Counted from the stretch's first letter, positions 1 through 12,318 are shown. The stretch: 64,000 nt of DNA from Hexactinellida sp. DTS-2022 (GCA_028753945.1 JAPNXP010000014.1:372001-436000), one strand, 5' to 3'. The notes: generated by a model not told the origin, from the sequence alone. Program-made: numbers and translations.

Positions 1-90
1 ACTGACAATATCCTATCTATTTATAGAACTGACTATATAACACTGTATCTATTTATAGAACTGCTTATATAACAGTGTATCTATTTATAG

Positions 91-3000
91 AACTGACTAT
101 TTACGAGCGCGCTAAGAACGGAGAGACCCCCAGTCACGTAGCGGCTGCCCAGGGTAATCTGGACATGCTTAAGCTCGTTGTTAACTACGATCTTAACCAC
201 AGACTTGAGGTCGCTACGCTATACGATAAACTCGGTTTCACACCTCTCAAGCTAGCTATCCTTAGAGACCATCCTGGTATATTGGAATGGCTCCTAGAAG
301 AGTTCGGATCTGCGGCTTTTGGGGATCCCTCTAAGTCCGAGGAGAGCGATGTGCATATATGCTCAGCGCTGGGACACCTGGCCTGCTTAAAGGTACTTAG
401 TTACTATTGGAACTAACTTAGTTCTTATTGGAACTAACTTGGTTCTTATTGTAACTAACTTAGTTCTTATTGGAAATAACACTTAGTACTAATTAATTCC
501 CGAATATAGCATAAATTGTGGGATTACTTTATACTTATCGACCAACCCCTTACATCAAATGTTCACCTTTGCGAAGCCAGGTTTATATATTGAAAGTTGT
601 TCTCAGATATATTAATAACCTCTTAATAGTGTCCTTATTGTGTCATATAAAGATGTTGAGCAATATATGAGTAAGTCTTTAATTGTGTCCCTATAAAGTG
701 TTGGCCTGTTATAGCATATAGTGGAAATTTTTGTGCCCCTATTGTGTCCTAAGGTGTTGGCTTTAATACTGTCCATATTATGTTCCTATTATCTCCCTAT
801 AAGGTGTTGACCTGTCATGTTATATGGTAAGCCTATAGTGTTATTATATCCTTACTGTGTGCTAATACTGTTCATATTGTGTCCCAATTCTGTCCTTATT
901 ATCTCCTTATTATGCCCTTATAAGGTGTTACTGAAGCACTCGCCCAGTCTGGCCACTCTGTCGGTTGACGACGGCACCACTCCGGTGTACTACGCGGCGC
1001 AAGAGGGGCGGATAGGAGTCCTGGAGCACTTGGTGGGACAGCTGGGCTGTAGTGCCAGCTCCAGGGCCAGGGACGGGATGATGCCTCTGCATGCGGCCTC
1101 CCAGAACGGACACACACGAGTGGTCAGGTATCTCGTGGAGACTCAGGGAAGAGAGGCCATACTCGGGCAGACCGGTTAGTGTGTATGGAACTAATGCTTG
1201 CATGTACTATATTAATTCAGGAATGGTAAAATAATGATTTTTTTAAATAAAATCAAAAGCAAAATCAATTGATTTAAAGTTGATTTTACTATTTTAAAAT
1301 GGTGAAACCTATTTCAATCGTAGTTATTTCGACGTAATATTACAAAGTATACTTACTGCGAAATTTGCAATTGAATACCTATTATATAATTCGAGTTATG
1401 TTCATTCAAATCAATGATTTAAATTTCCAAAAAAAAATAAAAAAATCATAAATTTTCCTAGCCTGTGACAATGAGTCACTACTATTCCTAAGGAGTGTAA
1501 TTGGAACTGACACTAACTTGGTTCCAATTAGGTGACGGTGCTACCCCTATCCACTTCTCGGCTAGCAAGGGGCACGTGGACACCCTTAAGTGGCTGCTTG
1601 ACCACGACACGAGTGGCACAGCTGTTAAAGTGACAGACGAAGTCGGGGGGACCCCTGCTCACGATGCCGCCGACAACGGAGAGTTGGAATGTTTGAAACT
1701 TCTCGTGGACAGAGGGGCAGATGTGTTCGCAGAGGATCTCAATAAGGCGACCCCTTATCTGCTGGGACTCGAGTCAGGGAATGATGCGGTTAAGTCGTAT
1801 CTGCGGACTCTTGCTATCAGTCTGGGTACACAGTTATATAGTTATATATTAGTATTGTACTATGTATAGTCAAGGTTATTTTATTATGAACATTCAAAAC
1901 ACCGAAAATTGTTGACAATAGAGCTTTTTCATAATGAAAAAGCTCATATTAAGCAGACGAAAATTGTTATAATAAGGCAGTGAATACGCAGACCTGGCTG
2001 TATTGTAAATTGAGTAGTAAACTCCATTTAATTGAGTCAAACTACACTCTAACTAAAGTGACCCACATTAAAATGAGTAATACAAATTTGGAATTAGAAT
2101 ATATTAGCGATTTTATAATCCATCCTATAATTTGTATTTTTATTCGGTTATGCATACATATACCAATTGTGCCGCGTTACCCAGTGTATAACCGGAACTA
2201 ACACCAGTGTATAACTGGAACTAACACCAGTGTATAACTGGAACTAACACCAGTGTATAACTGGAAATAACACCAGTGTATACCGGAAATAACACCAATG
2301 TATAACTGGAACTAACACCAATGTATAACCGGAACTAACACCTCCCTCCCCAGGCAAGTACCCCAGCAGCAGAGCTCTCTCCGCTAAGGGCTCCCGACGG
2401 GGGAGTGTCACTCTGGACCCTCGAGAGGAGACACACGTGTCCGGTACAGCCACACCTCGGGAGAAGGGTACAGCCACACCTCGGGAGAAGGGCACAGCCA
2501 CACCTCGGGACACTAGAGAGATAGCTAGAGATATAGCTAGAGACTCCAGGGATATAGCAGCAAGAGACACAGAGGAGAGTAAGACTGCCAGGGTATCATT
2601 CGATGCTATGAAGTATGCTACTAGAGTAGAGGAGAGAGTAGAGACTGTTAGTTGTTGTTGTTGTTGTTGTTTGTATACAGTAGACTCTGTTAATAGGAAC
2701 ACGGATAAAGGAAATACAGTAGATGCTGGATATAAGAACACCGGTTGTAAGAACTTTATTATATGCAGTTCCCGACGATGTTCTTATAACTGGCATCCAC
2801 TTTATCTGTTAAGGAGTACAAGGTTTAATTCCCCTAGTCTATACAAATGCATGCAAGTGACTCCGGTTAATACGAATTCCGGATAATACGAACATATTCG
2901 ACAGTCCCCTGGTGTTCCTATTAACAGAGTCTACTGTACTTATACACTTGTTTGTTTGTCTGTTTATTTATTTATTTGTTTATTTGTTTATTTATTTACT

Positions 3001-6000
3001 TTGTTGTTTACCTTGTTGTTTACCTTTTAACTTAATTTTCTACCTATATATATCTCCTAGAAAGAGGACTCTCTAAAGGACTCAGAATCGGAATCAGACC
3101 CGCAACCCGCATCACCCGCTATCCTCCCCACCCTGCGAGAGGTGCCCAGCAAAGAAAACATAGATTCCGACAAGAAGTCCCTCTCCTCAGCTGGCGACGC
3201 GGCTAAAGAGGAGGTGTCAAAGGACCCCAAGCGGGCCCCAGGGGCACCCGGTGATCCCGTGAGGACCCCCTCTCTCTACACCTCACAAGACCTGTCCGGG
3301 GACGACTTCTTCGATCTGGAGAAACTCGAGAAGGAGATAGATGATCTGAATAAGCAGTTTAACGAGATGCAGTATAGCTGGCAAAATGTAAGGAGTTTAA
3401 TTACAATTATAGTGTACAGTGGATGCCGGTTATAAGCACATCGTCGGGAACTGCACTTAATATGCTTATAAGTTATAACTGACATAAATTATATATGGTA
3501 TATGGCAACCGTTTCATTACAAGTGTTTGTAGTATACACTCGTTAGGTAACTTTGTATACCGAAGAGTTTATATACAGTAGAACTTCGTTAATAGGAGCA
3601 CCAGGGGACAGTCAAATTAGTACTCCTTAACCGGAAATTATTGTATTATTAGTATTATTTGTTAACGAGGTTCTACTGTACTATTACAAACAAGTTTCTA
3701 CTTTATTATACTAACGACGTAATTCTGTGTTATTGTTGTTGTTGTTGTTGTTGTTGTTTCCAGACTATATCCACATCGCTGGACCCGCCCCAGGAGGCAG
3801 ACACCCCCAGCAGGAGAGAGTCCCGACACATTCTCAAGAGTGTCATTCCGCAGTTTGCTCCGATCCATAGTCCCCCCGCCCCCAGCGACAAGAGAGCTGC
3901 CAAACCTGTTGCTAGTGCTGTTAGTGCTGTTATTGCTAGTCAGGACACACAGATACAGGAAATACAAATAGAGGTTAGTAGTATATGTAGGGTATAGGGT
4001 ATAGTGAAACTTATAGTGTATACTGTATTGTCCAAAGTATGAACACTTTTTCTCGGTCCCAATCTTCCCCATTGATTTAGACGCACGTTATGATAAATCG
4101 TGAAAAGTGAACACCGCTCAAAAGTGAACATTTGGCTGGTCCCCAGAGTGTTCACTTTCTAAAGGTTTACTGTAACTAACTAACTACGGTGGAACCTCCT
4201 TAGTACGAATACTGTTAATACAATCACTATTTCAGTATATTTAGTATCTGAGTATGTAGTGTGTATGTATAGGGAGAATAATATATAGACAAACTAGCCA
4301 ATAAACAAACTAATTAGCAAACAAACAACAAACAAGCGTAACGATACAACCACTTTAATTACCAAACTAACAACACATACTAACTAAGTATCCTTATTAT
4401 TATCGCTATCTCCACTGGTGTCCAGTGGAGGCATCATATACTCCAGATCTCCGTACCCCTCTCCCTTCCTGGCTCCTTTCTTTCCCTCCTCGCTCCGCAG
4501 ATATTCCTTCTGGGTCTCTATCACGCTAGAGCCACTATCGCACTTAGTGTATCTATATAGGTACACACAGTTTCAATATATAGTGTGTTCTATATATACT
4601 GTGTTCAATGTATACAGTGTTCAGTTTACAGACAGGTTCTTTTATTATGAACATTCAAGGGACCAAAAATTGTGTTCATAATAGAGAGACTTTATAATAA
4701 GCGAACTCAACTTAATACAAACCCTATGTAAATTGTTAAATTGGGACCATAGGGCTTTGTTCATAATACAAAATCTTCATATTAAGCAGACGAAATATTG
4801 TTAAGTTGTTCATAATAAGCAGACCTGACTGTATACAGTGTTCAATATACACTAAACCTCCAAAAGTGAACACCTTCAAGAATTGAACTCCAAAATATGT
4901 ACACTTTTTCGGTCATAAATTATTCCTATTGCTTTAGATGCACGTTATGATAAATCATGAAAGGCGAACACCTCTCAAAAGCGAACCTTTTGGCTGGTCC
5001 CCAGGGTGTTCACTTTCTAAAGGTTTTACTATACTGTACCTGTTAATACACAGTGTTCAAATAGACACTGAAAATACGGTATAGTACCTGTTCAATGTGC
5101 TTATAACCGGCATGTTCTTATAACCGACATAAATTATATAGGGTATATGGCAACCGTTTTTCAACATAGTGTGCTTATAACCGATGTCACTATACCTATT
5201 TACTGTACCTGTTCAATATATCTCTATTGAGAGACAAGAAGGAGTGTCCCCATTTGAATTTGTTAAGCAGGATCTCTCCTTCCCCTCTCATTCCCAGGAT
5301 TATCAGTCCGGCCGCCAGCGCCTCCACACAGGAGAGCTCACAGGACCGGCCGTACTTAACCGGGTTTGCAGCAACTACATACACACCGTTATAATGTTAT
5401 AAACTGTTATACGTTACACTGTTATACAGTCAACTCCGCTTAATAGAGTCACCTCGGGACCAGATTGTTTTGATCCGATTAAGCGGAGAAACCGATTGAC
5501 CGAAAATATTGTAAACCAAACTGTAATTCTGTCCTATAAATCCTGTGAAATTTTGACCCGATTAAGCGGAGAACCGATTAACCGGTGGCTCTATTAAGCG
5601 GAGTTGACTGTATGTTAAACTGTAGTCACTAAATACACCGTTATAAACTGGTATAAACTGTTATACTTATACCCTGCCATCTCAAAAGTATTTGTACTCC
5701 AAAATAACTCATTGAATAGTACTGTAGTATTTTATTATTAACGTGTGTATTATACAAAATATATGGGGTATTGCAATTTTAATTTCAGATTCATATTCTT
5801 TCAACTAATTTATATCTGTTGATTAGGTTGAAAATTCTCATCCCCATATAATATAGTTTTTTTTTTATTCCCTATATTACGCTTTTTTTTAACCAATTTG
5901 TCATAGAAAAGCTGACAGCATGTCTGTATTTAACCGAGTTTGTAGAAAACTAAATAAACCGTAGGAATATCAAATTTATTTCCCTTCCGGAATTAAATAT

Positions 6001-9000
6001 GTTCAACGAACGATTGTATTTTGTTATTGAAAGCTAATATTCTTTTTAAAGAGTAGAAAAATATAATTTAGTGGTTCAAAGGAATTTGTTGGAATTGCAG
6101 AATTTAGTTATTTCATTGAAATCACAACCACAATTAATACAGCCACTAGTCTAAATATGCAATAAGTTCAGAGTTAAAGTATTGTCTTACAAACACAACT
6201 AATATTAACTGTGTTACTCAGAAATGAGAGTAGTTATTTAATGGAAGTATAAATTAAGATTAAACTGTTAAACTGAAACAAACAAACAAACACAAATATA
6301 TTTCAAAGATACACAAATGGCGACTCAAATACCTGAGCTAATCCCAGTGCCAATCGTAGACCCCGTGTCGATACAAATCAATGAATCGATAGACAGGTTG
6401 ATACGCTCTCTCGAGCAGAGAAGGCACCAGCTGTTGACCGACTTAAGGGACAGACGGGAGGAAATGGGAGCCAATCGGGTGGCGCGACAACAAATAGAAC
6501 AACAAATAACCGAAACCCGCGCATTTTTAGAAGGTCAAATGACGCACAATTTCCTAAATTCCTTTCAGGAGAAAATGCTCACAGAATTGGAAGTGAAAAT
6601 GGCAGAAATGCAAGTGGCAGCACCACCTCAAGAAGTGAGCTACCTCTGCGACACACGGGACCTAGAGGAACGTATCTCCCGTCTGGGAGAGATTCTACAG
6701 CTCGAGACTCCTCCCATCCCTCCTGTGCCAGCGATACCAAACTATGCCACATTCCAACAGCCCATTGTTGCTGTTGGGAAACAAGGATCAGCTCCTGGGG
6801 AGTTTAACAGCCCAAGAGGTGTCTCAATCGATACGAAATCCGGACACATTTATGTGGCGGATTTGAGCAACAAAAGAATTCAAATATTCTCTGAGACAGG
6901 AGTCTATCTCAACGAATTCGGACAACAACACCTGACAAAGCCATGGGGCATATTAGTCCATCAGGATAATATTTATGTCACGGACGTAGACAAATGCGCT
7001 ATCTTCCTCTTCAAGCTTCCAGATCTCAAAATGGTAAAGCGAGTAGGGAAGGTAGGATCTGGAAATGAAGAGTTCAATTCTCCGAAACAACTCGCTATCT
7101 CTCCCAATCAACGCCTCTACGTGGCAGATCAATCCAACAACAGAATCCAAATCCTGTCCACAGATCTAGCTTTCCAAGCCTCGCTAAAACATCAAACAAT
7201 GACACAACCTGTTGACGTTAAGTTCACAAGCAAGGAAATGTTTGTTTTAAGTCATGTAAACAATCCCTGTATGCACGTCTTTACACTATCAGGAGAGAAG
7301 TCCCGCTCCATAGTTACCGCAGGAGGAATAGGAATGCAAGTTGAAGGGGCATACTTCTTCTGTTTGGACAAACGCAATAACATCGTCATTAGCGACTTTT
7401 CCGCACACAGTATCAAGGTATTCTCTCCAGAAGGAGACCTACTACACACCTTAGGAAAACAAGGACATGAAGCTGGCATGTTTTATCGCCTTACTGGCAT
7501 AGCAATCAACAACAACAAACTAGTTTGTGTTTCTGAAAACAACAAATTTGGACTACAAATATTTTCTGCTATTTTGCTTACTGTTTTGCTCAATTAATTA
7601 ATATGGAAAGTTAAAATTTTTGATCGCTCGTTGTTCATTAAAATTCGTTAGTACGAACACCAAGGGCCGTCAAAATGTATACTCCTTATCCGGAATTTGT
7701 ATTAACGGGTATCATTTGTTTGACAAACAAATAAATAAACAAACAAACAAACCAACAAACAAACAAACAAACAAACAAACAAACAACAAACAAACAAACA
7801 AACAAATAACAAGATACCCTGTATATACTAGTACCCAAACATTGTCTAAAATAGAACAATAATGAAAAAGTATATTGGAATCTAACTTATTAAACAAATA
7901 TAAATACAAACGTATGTGTACCTAAATACGGGATTCGTCATAAAAACGAAGTACAGTGGAACCTCGTTAATACGAACACCAACGGACCAGGTCGCTTTGA
8001 TCCTATTAAGCGGAGAAATCTATTAACCGAAAATATTCTAAGCCAAAATGTAATTCCGTCCTATAAATCCTGCGAAATTTTGACCCGATTAAGCGGAGAA
8101 ATCTATTAACCGGTGGCTCTATTAAGCGGAGTCGACTGTATTGGATAATTAGTACTAATGGGTGAACTTACTATATCACTGTAGGGGCTATAAACATTGT
8201 AGTATACCTTATTTAAAACAGATATAAATACAAACGTGTGTGTACCTAAATACGGGAGTAATCTTATTTCTCCTGATTTGAGTTTGTGTGCCGGAAGAGA
8301 ATCTACCTTAGCCCATGAACAGTCAATGACCCCTAGCCCTTTTGTCCGGACAATATCACCATCTGCAGGAGAGAGAGTACGAGTCGCAAATGGGGACAGG
8401 ACTAATCCAGGGATCCTCTTTGAAACCGGTATTTGCCGGCATAATTTCAAACGTACCAGTTTCTTTCCGGTACATTTCTTTGGGTCACATTGGTTGAAAT
8501 CCCAAAGGAATAATTTTGTTGTTAGTTCGACTTGTTCTTCTTCTGATGATGAATCTGTGCTAATTCTGCTAGCCATTCTATTTATAAAACTAATACAGTA
8601 GAACCTCGTTAGTAGGAACACCAGGGGACCGTCAATATGTGTTCGTCTTATCCGGAATTCGTATTAACCAATATCATTTGTATTGAAAAGGTTTGAAGGG
8701 GACTGAAATAGTGTTCGTATTAACCGGATTTCGTATAAACCGTGTTCGTATTAACTAGGTTCTACTGTATATACGTTTGTTAATTGTGTAATTTCTTTTA
8801 CTGAGCGCCAAAATTGTATGCCCGATTCTATGGAATCGTTCGAAAAATTGCTCTTAAAAGAACAGCCAAATTACCTGCAAGAATTTACAATATCGGTCAA
8901 TCGATGAACTTCCAATTTAGGCAATCGTATTTCCCTTCAGACTAAATAAGCAATAATTGCAACTCTTTTAGTTTCAGTTCTCAATCGACATTCGTAATGA

Positions 9001-11966
9001 GCTAAATAACACTTGTGGGTGGATTGAATTATCCAATAAATCAATTAAGTGTAACAATACACCGTATTAGTCACAAACTGTGCTATTTATTGACTGAATA
9101 TATTATATGGGCTGAAATTTATTGCCAGTCAAATCCTATAAGATATACAGTAGAACCTCGTTAGTACGAACAAAGTTAATACGAAACTCCGGTTAGTACG
9201 AACACTATTTCAGTCTCCTTCAAAGCCTTTTCAATACAAATGATGTTGGTTAATAAGAATTCCGGATAAGGCGAACACATTTCGACGGTCCCCTGGTGTT
9301 CCTATTAACGAGGTTCTACTGTATTACGTAACTGTTTACAAACAAATAGGATAGTTAGTTAAAGTTCCAAAATGAAGAATGATAATTGTCCCAAAACCCA
9401 AATTATTTATTCAATATATTTTGTACTGTATTCTACTGTATATTCTCTCTAGAAAGTTAGTAGGACTGTACTTATATTTGCTCTAAGTTTGTTAATATTG
9501 TGCCTCCAAAGGACATGCTGTCGGCACAGCTATAATTTTAGATTCTTTAAAAAGTTATTTTTACAGCATTTTCTTTTGGAACAAAGGACATGCAGTCGGC
9601 ACAGTTATAATTTTAGATTTTCAATCGGTTATTTTTACAGCAATTTCCAAAATATAGTGCCTCCAAAGGACATGCTGTCGGCACAGCTATAATTTTAAAT
9701 TTTCAATCAGTTATTTTTACTATAGTAAAGTTGGAATTTCTTACGAAAGTGTGTATTACTAATAGATAGAATAAACTGATAAGTTAGAATAACCCGAGTT
9801 AGAAATAAACCGGTTTCGACTGGAAATAACTTATAGGTAGAGTTATTGTAGACCGTCTATTTCTAGACCAGGTTTTCTTACATATACATTAGTACAGGTA
9901 AACCTTCCAAAGCGGCACAAAATCATTCTCCCGATGGGTGCCGCTTTGGGAGTTTTACCTTACGAGCAACCTCCCAAAGCGGCAACCTCCGAGAAGCGGC
10001 ACAAAATCATTCTCCCGATGGGTGCCGCTTTGGGAGGTTTACCTGTATTACCCATAGACGGCAGGGCTTTTGGTCTACATAATTTATAGACCATCTACAA
10101 AATTTTGGCTTATTTGTATGGGCTTTTTAGACCGTCTAGAGATATACAGTCTACATCAGGGTGTTATCCAGGCGTCTGGGCGCGCCTAAAGGAGCGTAAT
10201 TTGGCAGGATTTTTATCTAGGCGTACAATAATCGATTCTAGGCCTACAATATCAAAAGTTGCTGCCATAGACTTAATACAATATGACTAATCTAGGCGTA
10301 CAAAATGAAAACTGAACGAGCTCTAACAAAATTTAGGAGCGGGGTAATTTTTTCCTGGATGAAAGCCTGGTCTACATATAAGGATGCTCTTTCGACTGTA
10401 GTATATTTATAACTTTTATTTCCACAGTTCTCTACCCCTACTGGCCCAGCTACTTCCCGAAGAGAACAGAGTCGGAATCTAAAGAAGAAATTGGGAGAGG
10501 GAATACCCGGCATATCTGACTATCTGGAAGATTCTAACTCCGACAACGACACGGTTACACCACAGGATTCTGAGGACAGCAAACACAGCTCTCAGGTGGA
10601 TCTAGCTGAGCATCCGTTGCTGCCGATCAGTGAGGAGATATCTCCTTATGAGAAGAGGGAAAAGGTAGTATACTGTAGAACTATTATATTACAAGATTAG
10701 TCGTATTATCCAATACAGTAGAACTTACTGTAGAACTTATAGTGAACTCTCGTTATAACAAAGGTGGATATATGGAACTACATTGGTTAAATTATTTTTT
10801 GGGAGGAAGGGAAAGGTAATACATTGTTTTATATTGGTTCAAATTCTAGTTTATAAGCAGTAGCATTAGTACAGTGACTCTCGTTATAACGAAGTGCTTG
10901 GGACCTGTAGATCCCTTCGTTATATCCGACTTTATTATAACGGGAGTTTACTTTAAAATTTGACAAATGACACTAGTAATTACTACCAGGTACAATATGT
11001 AAAACCAGAACTATTTACAGTTAGTTCCAATAGGTACCGGAACCGTTTATGGTTACGCAGCGCACCTCGTTCGTAGGAGAGATTTCGCAGGCGGAAGTCC
11101 GTCTCGAGAAAGAGCTGACAGAGGAAGAGCTCAAGGAGAGAAGCGGGAAAGGAAAGTTTGTTATTTTCTCCGACACGAGTATGCCTAAGGAGAGGCGACC
11201 CATTAGTACCGGGCAAACACTGGAGGGATTCGATGTCGGTAAGTGATATACAGATTAGTACACTGTACACAGATAGATATGTAAACAAACAAACAGACAA
11301 ACAAACAAAGAAATAGATATTTAACCAAACAAAGAAATAATATGACAAACAGACAAACAAACAAATAGATATATAAACAAACGAATAATGAGACAAATGA
11401 TAACGTGATTCGTGAATATACAAATAAAAAACAAATTAGCTAACAAGCTAACAAACAAACAAACAGGCAAACAAACAAACAAACAAACAAACAAACAAAC
11501 AAACAAACAAACAAACAAACAAACAAACAAACAAACAACTAACTAACTAACTAACTAACTAACGAACTAACGAACTAACTAACTATTTAACTAAACTAAT
11601 AAACTAAAGATAAACAAACAAGCTTGCAAATAAGCATTTGTAAACAAAACTACCTACCTAACTAACTAGTGCTCTTACAAACACACTTATAATACTCTCC
11701 CTATACCTTACACTAGGTCATACTCATAACTAACTAACCAACTACCTAACTAACTAGTGCTCTTACAAACACTGTATATACTCTCCCTATACCTTACACT
11801 AGGTCAGTTATCTGACGAGGCTATTATGGGTCTGTACGCTAAGATGGATCCCAGCAAGAAGAGACAAGTGTTACAAGCCTTAATTCAGGAAGCCAGGGAA
11901 GCAGATGATACTGAAGACCTGGCTAAGGAAAATAAAATAGTCCAGGAGCTAAAAGCTAAAAGCTAA
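91..11966 (+). CDS. ESPN: Espin-like ankyrin-repeat protein (3' part, 9 exons seen)
   Basis: Exons: about 91-392, 925-1174, 1532-1825, 2354-2646, 3061-3387, 3764-3973, 10428-10664, 11034-11238, 11803-11966 (stop TAA). All intron phases match, giving about 760 codons; the 5' end lies outside the window. The first three exons encode ankyrin repeats whose order and wording ([53 protein letters not shown] at the end) follow the espin repeat block closely. Later exons are charged and low in order, with three tandem GTATPREK repeats (about 2440-2512), a short acidic helix ([16 protein letters not shown]) and a helical C-terminus rich in K and E. Espins bundle actin in microvilli and bind class III myosins through the ankyrin block. 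I do not recognise the usual espin actin-bundling module, so the C-terminal function is open. Intron 3974-10427 contains the whole TSR3 gene on the other strand. The first exon start at 91 (after TTTATAG) is the least certain boundary. Confidence 0.8.
2678..2936. mobile_element. Family B MITE (CAGTAGACTCTCGTTA) with a family C element inside
   Basis: Family B ends at 2678 and 2936; positions about 2717-2803 are a CAGTAGATGCTGG...GGCATCCACT element inserted near its left end. Confidence 0.75.
3576..3678. mobile_element. Family A palindromic MITE (CAGTAGAACCTCGTTA), short copy
   Basis: Ends CAGTAGAACTTCGTTA and TAACGAGGTTCTACTG next to TA, as expected for Tc1/mariner-pogo type insertion. Internal deletion relative to full copies of about 170 bp. 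Confidence 0.7.
4384..8576 (-). CDS. TSR3: TSR3, 18S rRNA aminocarboxypropyltransferase
   Basis: Three exons on the minus strand: 8576-8246, 5374-5209, 4552-4384, summing to 666 nt and 221 residues. Splice sites read TTAG|GTACAC, TATGTAG|TT, AACAG|GTACAG and TATATAG|AT. Joined, the protein runs [17 protein letters not shown], then [21 protein letters not shown], and [16 protein letters not shown] across the first junction, then [10 protein letters not shown] and [12 protein letters not shown]. These are the signature stretches of TSR3, which transfers the acp group from S-adenosylmethionine to the conserved hypermodified pseudouridine of small-subunit rRNA. The start is taken at MASRIS because the upstream in-frame ATG falls in a transposon end at 8596. 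The protein is shorter than human TSR3 because the acidic tail is brief. The gene lies entirely inside an espin-like intron and its own intron 1 carries an NHL gene on the plus strand. Confidence 0.93.
4632..4832. mobile_element. Family F MITE (CAGTCAGGTTCTTATATTATGAAC)
   Basis: Core AAATTGGGACCATAGGGCTT and end AAGCAGACCTGACTG. Near TSR3 exon 3. Confidence 0.75.
5429..5611. mobile_element. Family D MITE (CAGTCGACTCCGCTTAATAG)
   Basis: Ends CAGTCAACTCCGCTTAATAG and CTATTAAGCGGAGTTGACTG; core CGGGACCAGRTTRCTTTGA. Lies in TSR3 intron 1. Confidence 0.8.
5640..6316 (+). other. Upstream region of NHL gene 1 within TSR3 intron
   Basis: 677 bp of AT-rich sequence with T runs at 5855-5900. No repeats of the common families and no coding. 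It probably carries the NHL promoter; no motif can be named. Confidence 0.3.
6317..7597 (+). CDS. NHL-repeat protein 1 (TRIM-NHL-like without RING), intronless
   Basis: One uninterrupted frame of 426 residues starting MATQIPEL. Residues about 20-110 are a charged heptad-rich coiled coil ([14 protein letters not shown]). From about residue 148 come NHL repeats with the typical [26 protein letters not shown] and [14 protein letters not shown]-type units, about six blades, which would form a propeller. No RING or B-box is visible upstream. NHL propellers of TRIM-NHL and related proteins bind RNA or protein; nothing here fixes the ligand. It lies inside intron 1 of TSR3 on the opposite strand. 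A paralogue with the same plan lies at 23465-24699, also intronless and inside an intron. Confidence 0.85.
   Translation: MATQIPELIPVPIVDPVSIQINESIDRLIRSLEQRRHQLLTDLRDRREEMGANRVARQQIEQQITETRAFLEGQMTHNFLNSFQEKMLTELEVKMAEMQVAAPPQEVSYLCDTRDLEERISRLGEILQLETPPIPPVPAIPNYATFQQPIVAVGKQGSAPGEFNSPRGVSIDTKSGHIYVADLSNKRIQIFSETGVYLNEFGQQHLTKPWGILVHQDNIYVTDVDKCAIFLFKLPDLKMVKRVGKVGSGNEEFNSPKQLAISPNQRLYVADQSNNRIQILSTDLAFQASLKHQTMTQPVDVKFTSKEMFVLSHVNNPCMHVFTLSGEKSRSIVTAGGIGMQVEGAYFFCLDKRNNIVISDFSAHSIKVFSPEGDLLHTLGKQGHEAGMFYRLTGIAINNNKLVCVSENNKFGLQIFSAILLTVLLN
7953..8138. mobile_element. Chimeric MITE: family A left end, family D remainder
   Basis: Begins CAGTGGAACCTCGTTAATACG like family A and, from about 7995, continues as family D to AAGCGGAGTCGACTG. 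Its termini therefore no longer match. Confidence 0.75.
8596..8767. mobile_element. Family A MITE, full length, 20 bp upstream of TSR3 ATG
   Basis: Full-length copy: CAGTAGAACCTCGTTAG, then CCAGGGGACCGTCAA, a central GGGGACTGAAATAGTGTTCG, and mirrored end. It must lie in the promoter or 5' UTR of TSR3. Confidence 0.8.
9148..9321. mobile_element. Family A MITE
   Basis: Full-length copy with CAGTAGAACCTCG and CGAGGTTCTACTG ends, TA flanked. Confidence 0.75.
9322..10427. repeat. Repeat-rich part of espin-like intron upstream of exon 7
   Basis: No coding seen. It holds three tandem copies of the CTGTCGGCACAGCTRTAATTTTA motif (about 9500-9722, period near 90), a CAGGTAAACCT element (9895-10045) and fragments with GACCGTCTA and CTAGGCGTACAA direct repeats (10080-10320). 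Confidence 0.6.
9895..10045. mobile_element. CAGGTAAACCT palindromic element
   Basis: Ends CAGGTAAACCTTCCAAAGCGG and mirror, with CATTCTCCCGATGGGTGCCG present twice, so half the element is duplicated. Only copy in the window. Confidence 0.75.
10871..10952. mobile_element. Family E MITE, short
   Basis: Arms only, core deleted; espin-like intron before exon 8. Confidence 0.6.
11280..11600 (+). repeat. (CAAA)n and (AACT)n microsatellite
   Basis: Long CAAACAAA run 11450-11538 followed by AACTAACT; espin-like last intron. Confidence 0.9.
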
Positions 11967-12318
11967 GATAGTATCTTGTAAAGTAGCTACTGTTGAGACA
12001 AATGTACCTCTTACGAACTAATATATTATCCCTATTCACCTTATATGCCCCTTGTACTCTTGTATACTCACATCCATTCAATTGTTTATATTTATAGTTA
12101 TATAGATAAAAGTTTTGTTCTGTATACAATGGATTTTTGTTTAGGAATGTAGATGGTTAATGGTATTTGGTTTTTGATAGTTTGTTTTTTAGTTTTTTAG
12201 CTTTTTATCAATTTTAATGAAGTCGCACCTTTCAATCAAAGTGAGCTATATTTAATAAATTATATTTTTATTTTAAGCCAATTTATTATTGTTGTTATTG
12301 TTGTTTTTTCTTTTAGAT
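11967..12318 (+). promoter_or_regulatory. Spacer between espin-like stop and SRCR receptor start
   Basis: 352 bp, AT-rich, with no coding signal. It must contain the 3' end of the espin-like gene (AATAAA-like TTTAATAAATTAT near 12250) and the promoter of the SRCR receptor. A TTG repeat lies just before the signal-peptide exon. Confidence 0.4.

Noticed and set aside
899-1203. Two minus-strand open frames over the ankyrin exon at 925-1174
   Set aside because: They are antisense shadows of the GC-richer espin-like exon, with no recognisable protein.
8236-8601. Plus-strand open frame over TSR3 exon 1
   Set aside because: It is the antisense shadow of the conserved TSR3 exon and begins and ends in transposon sequence.
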